Source: Lotus japonicus | Taxonomy: Eukaryota > Streptophyta > Magnoliopsida > Fabales > Fabaceae | Assembly (NCBI RefSeq): GCF_012489685.1 | Contig: NC_080042.1 | Coordinates: 19,358,150-19,422,149, forward strand | DNA length: 64,000 nt | Reading direction: 5' to 3' | Part shown: one piece after another, positions 56,201 to 64,000 of the stretch | Layout: every line of letters begins with the position of its first letter | How positions within the stretch are numbered: position 1 is the stretch's first letter | Notes under the pieces: generated by a model | The model's input: the letters and a program-made list of their open reading frames with translations, nothing else | What the model was told of the DNA's origin: nothing | The model's database searches: none | Translations under genes and position numbers: made by a program

Positions 56201-58656
56201 ATCGCATGAAGCTAAATCCCGATAAATGTTCATTTGGGATTCAAGGGGGAAAGTTTTTAGGATTCATGTTAACGTCAAGGGGGATAGAAGTAAATCCAGA
56301 TAAAGGCAAGGCGATCTTGGAAATGAAAAGCCCAACAAATGTCAAAGAAGTACAACGATTAACAGGACGCATGGCTGCCTTAGCACGTTTTCTGTCAATG
56401 GCGGGAGACAAAGCGGATCCATTCTTCACTTGTTTGAAAAAGAACTCGAAGTTTCAATGGACTGAAGCATGTGAACAAGCTTTTACTAAATTGAAAGAAT
56501 CATTAGCAACGCTACCGGTACTATCCAAGCCCACGCCAGGCGTTCCTTTGATGCTCTATTTGGCAGTCACGGATAGGGCGGTCAGTACGGTGTTGCTTCA
56601 GGAAGAAGGGAAAAAGCAGAAGGTTATATATTTTGTGAGTCATACTCTGCAAGGTGCTGAATTGCGATATCAAAAAATTGAAAAGGCGGCCTTGGCAATT
56701 TTAAAAACAGCGAGACGTCTTAGGCCATACTTCCAAAGTTTGCTAATCAGAGTTAAAACTGATGTTCCCTTAAGGCAGGTACTCCAGAAACCTGATCTGT
56801 CAGGGTGATTGGTCAGCTGGTCAGTTGAGTTGTTTGAATATGATATACAGTATGAGCCAAGGGGACAAGTTACAATCCAAAGCTTGATTGACTTTGTGGC
56901 GGAGTTAACACCCACGGAAGGCGAGAGAACTCAGGGGGAGTGGGTACTGTCTGTTGATGGATCCTCCAATGACACGGGAAGTGGGGCAGGGATAACTACT
57001 GAAAGCCCGGATAAGATGGTCATCGAACAATCTTTGAAATTTGAGTTCAAGGCGAGCAACAACCAATCAGAATACGAGGCATTAATCGCTGGCTTAAGGC
57101 TTGCCATCGAATTAGGCGTTCAGAAATTGTTCATCAAAGGCGATTCGCAGATGGTTGTTAAACAGGTAAAAGGCGAGTATCAAGTGAAGGATCCACAACT
57201 TTCTAAATACCTGGAAGTGGTACATAGATTAATGATGGAGATAGGGAAGATCAGGATAGAACATGTTCCAAGAAGTCAAAATGAAAGGGCTGACGTGCTA
57301 GCAAAATTGGCCAGTACGGGGCGATTGGGCAATTATCAAACAGTCATCCAAGAAACCCTCCCTCGCCCCAGTATTGACTTGGTGGAAGTTAAGTTAAAAG
57401 CAGTGAAGTCAGTGATTGAAGGCGAGCCTTCGTGGATGGAGTCAATCAAGACTTTCCTTAAAAATCCTCCGAAGGATGATGATCTGAACACAAAAGCAAA
57501 GCGAAGGGAGGCCAGTTTTTATACGCTGGTTGACGGTGAGCTATATCGGCGGGGAATTATGTCTCCTATGCTCAAATGTGTTGACACAAGAGATGCCCTG
57601 GGAATAATGGCGGAAGTTCATGAAGGAGTATGCTCCAGTCACATCGGTGGGCGGTCATTGGCAGTAAAGGTATTGCGGGCAGGATTTTACTGGCCGACGA
57701 TGAAGAAGGACTGTCTGGAATATGTCAAAAAGTGTGAAAAGTGTCAAGTTTTTTCTGACTTACATAAGGCTCCGCCTGAGGAATTAACAACCATGATGGC
57801 ACCTTGGCCATTTGCTATGTGGGGGACTGACATTTTAGGACCATTCCCAGTAACAAAGGAACAAATGAAGTATATCATTGTGGCGGTTGATTATTTCACT
57901 AAATGGATATAAGCGGAAGCAACTGCGACTATTACAGCCGCCAAAGTCAGGAACTTTCTCTGGCGACGACTTGTGTGCAGGTTTGGGGTTCCTATGGCTT
58001 TGGTAATGGACAATGGGACTCAATTCACAAGCAATGTCACCAGATAATTTTGTGCGGAGATGGGAATTGAAATGCGATTTGCATCAGAGGAACATCCACG
58101 GACTAACGGACAGGCAGAATCAGCCAACAAGGTTATTCTGAAGGGCTTAAAGAAAAAATTTGATGAGGCGAAAGGTCTTTGGGCGGAGGAGCTCCCAGGA
58201 GTCCTTTGGGCATATAACACGACTGAACAGACAAGCACGAAGGAAACCCCATATCGTCTAACTTATGGAACTGATGTCATGCTCCCTGTGGAAGTTGAAA
58301 ACCAAAGTTGGCGAGTAACCCGATTTAATGAGGACGACAATGGGGAGAATTTGATAGAGAATCTAATCATGCTGCCTGAAGAACAACGGGAGGCGCACTT
58401 AAGGAATGAGGCGGGGAAGGTGAAGGTTGCAAGGAAGTTCGCAACGAAAGTGGTTCCAAGAACTATGAGGGTAGGAGACTTGGTGCTTCGAAAGAAGACT
58501 ATACCCGACAAGCATAACAAACTTTCGCCCAATTGGGGCGGGCCTTACAAGATAATTGGTGATGTTGGAGGTGGAGCCTATAAATTGGAACAACTTAATG
58601 GTCAAAATATTCCACGAACATGGAACGCCTCACATTTGAAGCAGTATTTTAGCTAA
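53205..58656 (+). pseudogene. Tat gag-pol polyprotein (nonsense codons and one frameshift)
   Basis: The ATG at 53205 opens a 902-codon frame: basic N-terminus, gag (PMEHLRYFNTKM, TMQWFIRQPP, LKTYMARFSKMA), zinc-binding CEYHKTLGHTTDNC, protease (FLDQGSSADIIYGDAF) and the start of reverse transcriptase (RMCTDYTSLNKVCPKDSYPL). An extra base near 55900 shifts the frame, ending at TGA 55911. RT resumes (LLSLMDAYSGYNQI, MPFGLKNAGATYQ, YVDDMIVKS intact), with TAG at 56002. It goes on to RNase H 1, TGA at 56806, RNase H 2 (VDGSSNDTGS, SEYEALIAGLRLAI, HVPRSQNERADVLAKL), integrase (WGTDILGPFP, MDNGTQF, HPRTNGQAESANK; TAA at 57910 and 58045) and the C-terminal GPYKI domain. The catalytic residues seen are intact, but five frame breaks make it inactive. 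Confidence 0.92.
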
Positions 58657-59065
58657 GGGGAACAACAAAAATGAATGAAGCCGCACTCTTTTTCCCTTTC
58701 TTTGGAAAGGTTTTTAATGAGGCGGCATATGTAAAGAATGAAGGGACAATAGCTCCCATGTATGGAAGGTAATGAAAAGATTATTTCAAGAGATTTTCTA
58801 TTTTTTTATTTATGTTACGAATTTATGCGGCGCAAGTCGTATCAAGGTATAAAATACCGCGAATAATCCTTTCGGAATAAGAAAGTATCGCCATCAAGTA
58901 TCAAAAGCCTTGGCAATTCTAGTGGCCACTAGAAACCAAGTCTCGTCGAAAAATCGACTAAGGTATATAAACCTAAACGTTAACAAAATTCAGTAAATAA
59001 CAACTTCAAGATAACAACAGTTAAACTAAAAAGAGCTTAATTAAAGATAAGAAAAGGGCGTGACC
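58657..59065 (+). other. 3' non-coding region of the Tat element
   Basis: Follows the pol stop (TAA near 58654). It has no ORF and leads to the TGACC target of solo LTR copy 3. The same region resumes after 63216. No polypurine tract was pinned down. Confidence 0.6.
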
Positions 59066-59549
59066 TGTAACACCCCGATTTCGGTGGCGTCACTTTAGTA
59101 ACCAAAAGAAAATACTTTAAGCGGAAAAACGTGAATTATTTTTTTTCGACAATATAACTAAAGACAGAAAGCAATAAAACTCCCCAACAAAAGATAAAAG
59201 GAACTACTATACAACTATATATACATGCCTCGCTAAACACTACCACGTCACGAGTAACCTCAAGTGACGGGTGACAGAAAAAGAGTAACGCCCGAAGGCA
59301 ATATGTACAGTCCAAGATAAAGATACTGTGTCCGCAACACTAAACTACAAAATCTGAGAGCAAGTTGGCCCAGCGGCCTAAGAAAAGACCCCCTAAATCC
59401 AACCAGCTCTCTGTGATCTCCATAGGAAACCACACAAAAGCTACCGGTAGGAAAACTACCCTGTCCCCAAAAACGGAAACATGACGGTCAGAGCATCGAC
59501 ACTACTCCTACACTATCCCTACCCGAGGAGCCCACACTAGCACTCGATC

Positions 59550-60032
59550 CTACACGCTAGCGCGGTCGTCATCCGAATCTGCATCCAGGACGATTAGGTC
59601 GACGTACTCAACACTGCCCTCTCTGTCCACCCTAATGCGCTCCTGCACTGGACTCTCGGGCTCGGGGCCCGGAACGAGATCCGCGACGACAGCAGCAGCA
59701 GTAGACGGACTAGACTCCGTCGAAGCCCCACCTACTGGCACCTCCTCAGAGGGGTCCTCATCATCTGAAGGGGATGGTGGCGGTGGAGGTACTCCCAAGC
59801 CGGGTCCACAGTGTACTCCTGGAGGCAGGTTGAAGCTCACTATGTGCCTCCTCATCACTCCCTCCGTCAATCGTCCAAATCGGTCGACACGGTCCTCCAT
59901 GATCCGACCGGTGTAGGTCGCACGGTGGCCCTCGGGATCGACCACCCATGCACCTGGGTCGTCTTGATCAAGCATCTCGTACCTGGTACCCCCCGACGGG
60001 CTGACCATGGTAAACCAATCCCCCATACTCAT
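59550..60032 (-). CDS. LTR-borne ORF with acidic tail, copy 3 (160 residues)
   Basis: The ATG at 60032 gives MSMGDWFTMVSPSGGTRYEM, GRIMEDRVDRFGRLTEGVMR, VSFNLPPGVHCGPGLG, a Pro/Ser/Asp/Glu linker (PSPSDDEDPSEEVP) and the end LDADSDDDRASV. It aligns with the copy 2 ORF over its whole length, with a one-residue length difference. The first half and last quarter are best kept; the linker varies. Position, strand and distance from the LTR TATA box are the same. No known domain was recognised, and expression is unproven. Confidence 0.5.
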   Translation of the reverse strand: MSMGDWFTMVSPSGGTRYEMLDQDDPGAWVVDPEGHRATYTGRIMEDRVDRFGRLTEGVMRRHIVSFNLPPGVHCGPGLGVPPPPPSPSDDEDPSEEVPVGGASTESSPSTAAAVVADLVPGPEPESPVQERIRVDREGSVEYVDLIVLDADSDDDRASV

Positions 60033-60734
60033 CTGACAAATGGCGTAGTCCGCCCAAACACACACAGCAGACGCGAGGGTCAACTCCAAAGAATTATATA
60101 ATTATAAAACCAGATATAATTATAGGATAATAAATACTCGCCTCTCAGGCTTATAAGTTTTGGGATAGCTTCCTAGGGTTGCATGTATCACAATGAATAT
60201 AAAGAGCCATAAAAACAAGTAGCATGCCTCAAAAATAGGATAAACAGTTACCAATCACACTCAGCAACTAAGTCAGCATGTATGTTGCATGAAATGCAAT
60301 GCTGGGTAACAAAATGCATTCCGGAAGAAGGATGGACATCAACGAGGCGGCCCTAACACCAGCCACGGTGGGTACCTTCCTGCTCGCGTGTCTCTTACAC
60401 CACACAAAAGTAGTCAGATCAGCAGTGAACCCGTAGGTCTGCCATTCCGTCTGCTACTGAGGACCACCGTAGTGTCCTAAATATGGAAATCCGGGTCTTA
60501 TGACCATTTTGGAATCCACCGAGGTCCGGTATCACGCCGTGTATTAACCTCAAAATGAGTGCATGAATGCAAGTGATTAGCCAAACAACGTCTCCGACCT
60601 CACCCGACACGTCGCCACGTGTTCTAGATAACTTAAAGTCTCTAAAAGAATACCCTAAGGTAAATGTCGATTCTGCGACAAAATACAATTAATCATAAAC
60701 AAAAGAGTGCAACCACTCACGACAACTCTTCGAG

Positions 60735-60992
60735 TCATCAATGCTCTCACGAAGTCTCTCGCTTCTGTGGAGTCTCACACATTCACAAAGTCTCACGCTT
60801 CAGTGAAGTTTTATGCTTTCACAAGGTCTCACGCCTCAGTGAATTTACACACTTGCACGAAGTCTCACGCTTCAATGAAGTTTCATGCTGTTCACGAGGT
60901 CTCACGCCTCAGTGAAGATCCATGCTTTCCACAAGGTCTCACGCCTCAGTGGAGTATCACGCATTCACAAGGTCTCACACCTCCGTGAAGCT
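60735..60992. repeat. minisatellite unique to solo LTR copy 3
   Basis: Six to seven units of about 35-45 bp built on cacgaagtctcacgcttca and cacaaggtctcacgcctcag, alternating with gtgaag / atgctttc words. It takes the place of the 78-bp repeat of copies 1 and 2. Overlapping Ser/His-rich plus-strand frames across it are by-products. Confidence 0.85.
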
Positions 60993-62533
60993 TCTCGGCT
61001 CATCCCTTGGATGGCTAAACAAACTGCTCCCAGAGCGAATGAGTATCAACATACCCAGAACTCGAAATCTTCTCAACACTTGGATCCGACGACACTTCTC
61101 GTTTTCCAAAACTAAACTTTAATCCAAAGCTTGCATCCGAGATTGTTATCTTTATTTAAAGGTTTAGAGGTTGTTTAATATCTTATGAATTTTCTTTATA
61201 AAAATAGCTCTTTTTAGTCTTATCGTATTCCCTATGAGTTTCAAAGTTCCCATAAACCCAAGTAATTCCCTGAGAAGGTCTCGATCCATTGGAGCATGAC
61301 AAGGTCCGAACTCCGTTCGTCCTTTTAAAACTCTCTCAAAATCTCATAAAAATTCGGCATGACCTGCCCGTAAACCTCACTCTTCAGAATCTCAGGTACA
61401 AGTGGAATAGCATAAATAAAACAGCTCAGTCAAAAGCATAAACAGCATATTCCAACACATCCTAAGTTAACCATGTAGCACATAGCATGTGAATCATTTA
61501 GCACACAATATCATGGCCTCAAGTACTCAACAAGGTCGGCCGAAGCCTCAGAGAACAATTCAGACATTTAGCAATTAAGTGCATAACACATAGATCAAGT
61601 CGAACTTGTCGACACCTAAAGCATTATCTAGTAATTCAGAGAGTAGCCCTCACCGGTGGGTCTTCCAGCTTCTTCCTCAAGATGTTCTCCAAACTCTTCT
61701 CCTTGATTTCTGGGAATCTCCTCAAACGAACCTTAAGCAAAAATCACAGAAATCAACACCAAGAGTCAGAAACTCAGCAATCAAAGAGTCCTAGGGTTAC
61801 ACAGTACACTACTACCTCCTTGGTACGACAATCTAACGCGTTAAGACAAGTTTTCGAAAAATCGGATTCTCCTCCCCCCTTGATATAGCTCTCGGCCACT
61901 TTCCTTAATTGGGAGGGTCGATTTTTCTTCGATCAAACTTGGTTCCTAGGTTAACATAAGCCGTAACTAAGACGGTTCTAGGCTCGGAAAAATTTTCGGA
62001 TCGAAAACTGATATAGGGGCAGTTTGGTCATTATTTTTAGCTCAGAATTTCAAAATTGGATTTTTGAAAAACAAATTGGATGGGGACGTCCACAACGACG
62101 TTTATGACGACAAATCCTACTAGCACTAAGCCAAGTCGATAGATTAGAGCGTAAAGGTTGCGACTTTGCCGAAAAATGGGTATTTAGGGTAGAAATTGAT
62201 CCCGGCGGCATTTCGTCGACATTTGACAAAATCTAATCCGCATAACACGCTCAGGAGCATGCAGGGAAGAAGTTTAGACGCTGAAATCAGCTGATTTGAA
62301 CAGTTTTTCAAAAACCTCAAAATTTTGAACTCAGAAAGTCGCAGGAGAAATGGACAGAAACGACGATTCGAAGGAGAGTATAGATTACCTACCTCGAGGT
62401 CTTCGATTAGTGACGATCGGTGAAGCAACCGGGCAAGAAACGACGAAGATCCGGATCTCTCTCTCTCTCTAGGAACTCGCGGTTTTGGGGGTGGGGAAAA
62501 TGGGTTTTTTTGCAAAAAATCTAATTTTCAAGC

Positions 62534-62541
62534 TATTTATA
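62534..62541 (-). promoter_or_regulatory. LTR TATA box, copy 3
   Basis: TATAAATA in the context ccaaaacctataaatagctt on the minus strand, as in copy 2. About 0.68 kb from the LTR start. Confidence 0.7.
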
Positions 62542-63229
62542 GGTTTTGGAAAAAAACGGAAAAATGATTTTTTTGCGATTCCGATTTTTCCTGCGCGTTC
62601 CTCTGCGCATTCTAAGATAGGTTCTGGCGACAGAATTCCAGAACTCAAAACAGGATTCTTGGAATTAAACCAAAAGATCCAAAATCGGCATAAGTCGGTG
62701 TAAGTCGGTTTATCCCGAAAAACTACTTTTTGCAGTGATCGTCGGATGAGAAAACTTCCTTCTGAAGAAAGATTAGGAATGATGAGAGAAGTAGGAGAAC
62801 GCGGGTGGAATCTTCATTTGAGTTTCCGGATAGAAAAAGTCTTCATCGTCTGTCGATCTTAGGTTTTTCGAACTATCAGGGATTCCGTTTCGGCAAACTT
62901 CCGAGAATTGGAATTTGACGTTCGTACTTTCCAGGATTTCGCATCGAAATGGTTGTTTAAGGACGGAAAAGAGAAGTTCTAACATTTCTCTGAGGATTTT
63001 TTGGAATTAGTTTCCATCGTGTCCTAAAGCGTAAATTAACTATTCACTAATACCTTCGACCTAGGATTAAGCGTATGTTAGTCGTGCTATAACTCTTTCG
63101 GTTTTTCGATACATTCTTGGACTTTTCCTGAACCTCTTTCCTTCCCAAATTTATCTTAATCAAATAACTCTTTTATTTTATTCACTTATCCAAAGCGTTA
63201 AAACTTGGGCCTTACATGACCCATACATG

Positions 63230-63596
63230 TGTAGGATCACGCGCTTACCACTACGCCAAAACCAATTGGTGTTAGTGAGGGCGCAACGTTATTTCTTATA
63301 GCGTAGCAGACAACGCCCCGTTTCGAATGCTACCTGCAGGCAGGATGCTGGCCCACCTGGACCCAACAATCCCCCCCCCCCAGCACCTGCCAGCCAAACT
63401 AGCTGCACAGCATGCCTTCCGTGGGATTCGAACACGGGACCTGGCTCTGATACCACTTGTAGGATCACGCGCTTACCACTACGCCAAAACCAATTGGTGT
63501 TAGTGAGGGCGCAACGTTATTTCTTATAGCGTAGCAGACAACGCCCCGTTTCGAATGCTACCTGCAGGCAGGATGCTGGCCCACCTGGACCCAACA
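63230..63596 (-). mobile_element. complete TRIM retrotransposon, 367 bp
   Basis: Two 139-bp LTRs (63230-63368 and 63458-63596), identical by eye, starting TG and ending CA, separated by 89 bp. Perfect 5-bp target duplication ACATG (63225-63229, 63597-63601). On the minus strand the primer site TGGTATCAGAGC (63455-63444), complementary to initiator tRNA-Met, follows the 5' LTR after two or three bases. An 11-base G tract (63381-63371) precedes the 3' LTR as polypurine tract. It has no coding. Identical LTRs suggest a recent insertion. It sits in the Tat 3' region, 14 bp from solo LTR copy 3. Confidence 0.95.
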
Positions 63597-63601
63597 ACAT
63601 G

Positions 63602-64000
63602 TCTTAAGCAACAACAAACAAAGGGCAAAGCCCCAAAACAAAGTTTGACTTAAAAACAATAAAACAACAAATAAAATCAAGCCGGGGTCTCATTGTTGGC
63701 GTTGTTGTCTTGGATTGCGGCAGCTTTTGGGTCCTTCTCCCCTTCATCCTCATTCTTGTCCTCGCCATGACCATCTTCACCATTTCCTTCATCAGACTCA
63801 CTTTCAATGTTGAATTGAGGGAGGAGGTCAATATCAACATCATCATCGCCGACTACCTGACCATCCTTTATCTCCTTCAAAAACCCGATACGGGAAAGGT
63901 CAAAGCCTGGCTCAACAACACTGATTTGCTCTTTAGCCTAGAGAAATCCTTGAGAAAATTGAATGGATGCACGCCCTAGAATAGAGGCATTCAGGCGTTC
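63602..64000 (-). pseudogene. antisense ORF of the Tat element, C-terminal part
   Basis: The minus strand encodes ISVVEPGFDLSRIGFLKEIK, DGQVVGDDDVDIDLLPQF and an acidic tail (DEGNGEDGHGEDKNEDEGEK) ending NNETPA at 63677. A TAG interrupts the frame upstream near 63945, after ASIQFSQGFL, probably from CAG. Tat-lineage elements are known to carry extra ORFs, often antisense, between pol and the 3' LTR; position and strand fit. The role is unknown, and the N-terminal part lies outside the window. Confidence 0.6.

Larger units (their letters stand above)
59066..63216 (-). mobile_element. solo LTR, copy 3 (long-LTR family), 4.15 kb
   Basis: Minus-strand start TGTAAGGCCCAAG (63216) and end CGGGGTGTTACA (59066), with a perfect TGACC target duplication (59061-59065, 63217-63221). 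TATA box at 62541-62534. The LTR ORF is at 60032-59550. It differs from copies 1 and 2 by a different minisatellite at 60735-60992. It is nested in the Tat element. Confidence 0.92.
52769..64000 (+). mobile_element. Ty3/gypsy Tat-lineage retrotransposon, runs off the window
   Basis: Order: 5' LTR 52769-53141, primer site, gag-pol 53205-58656, a 3' non-coding region, and an antisense ORF near 63.7 kb; the 3' LTR would lie beyond the window. Pol ends with a second RNase H (VDGSSNDTGSGAGI) before the integrase, the mark of the Tat lineage. Nested insertions in the 3' region are a solo LTR (59066-63216) and a TRIM (63230-63596). Multiple nonsense codons make it inactive. It cuts the coiled-coil gene fragment on its left. 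Confidence 0.9.

Noticed and set aside
60664..61122. Overlapping Ser/His-rich frames on the plus strand
   Set aside because: They are translations of the copy 3 minisatellite.
63230..63596. Cassandra-type TRIM with 5S rRNA
   Set aside because: No 5S-like sequence is visible in the LTR; the boxes seen are tRNA-like.

Overview
This is nuclear DNA from a flowering plant. GT-AG introns, a plant-type Enhancer-of-polycomb gene and plant transposon families (Ty3/gypsy Tat lineage, Ty1/copia, L1 and RTE LINEs, Helitron, CACTA, hAT, MULE, Harbinger and Stowaway MITEs, TRIM) all point that way. The general make-up suggests a eudicot, and I lean towards a papilionoid legume, but nothing in the window proves the species. 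Assignments rest on reading translations and matching repeat ends by eye; no database search was run.

Layout. 1-2.4 kb: AT-rich DNA with a 50-bp tandem repeat. 2.4-8.3 kb: the 3' end of one LINE, then a nearly full-length but dead L1-type LINE on the minus strand (2830-8341) with a near-perfect 11-bp target duplication. 8.8-10.1 kb: a frameshifted F-box pseudogene with an internal tandem duplication. 10.2-11.8 kb: a complete non-autonomous Helitron carrying a MITE. 11.8-16.3 kb: AT-rich duplications and transposon ends. 16.3-21.0 kb: a Harbinger-type element split by a solo LTR.

21.5-32.2 kb holds the only gene that looks intact, a 12-exon Enhancer-of-polycomb-like gene (22034-31947, 452 residues by my splicing). 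It is a predicted subunit of the NuA4 histone acetyltransferase, and its introns carry a TIR element, an RTE-LINE scrap and a decayed copia element. 33.0-37.4 kb is a trehalose-phosphate-synthase-like pseudogene cut by a second solo LTR. 38-44 kb is a patchwork of Stowaway, hAT (with a tRNA/SINE-like insert), CACTA and MULE-MITE pieces.

44.1-50.8 kb is a tandem array of about six copies of a roughly 1.2-kb unit with an ORF family I do not recognise; two copies stay open for about 170 codons. 52.3-52.7 kb is a fragment of a coiled-coil gene cut by a Tat-lineage Ty3/gypsy element (52769 to beyond the window end). That element carries nested in its 3' region a third solo LTR (59066-63216) and a complete 367-bp TRIM (63230-63596).

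The three solo LTRs (16382-20233, 33207-37291, 59066-63216) belong to one long-LTR family. Each has a perfect 5-bp target duplication (TATAC, GAACT, TGACC). Read on the minus strand they have a TATA box about 0.67 kb from the LTR start (copies 2 and 3) and, about 2.4 kb further on, an ORF that is intact in two copies and truncated in the third. The strongest leads for something undescribed are this LTR-borne ORF, the 44-51 kb ORF array, and the TRIM whose LTR/primer-site junction looks like a split tRNA promoter.
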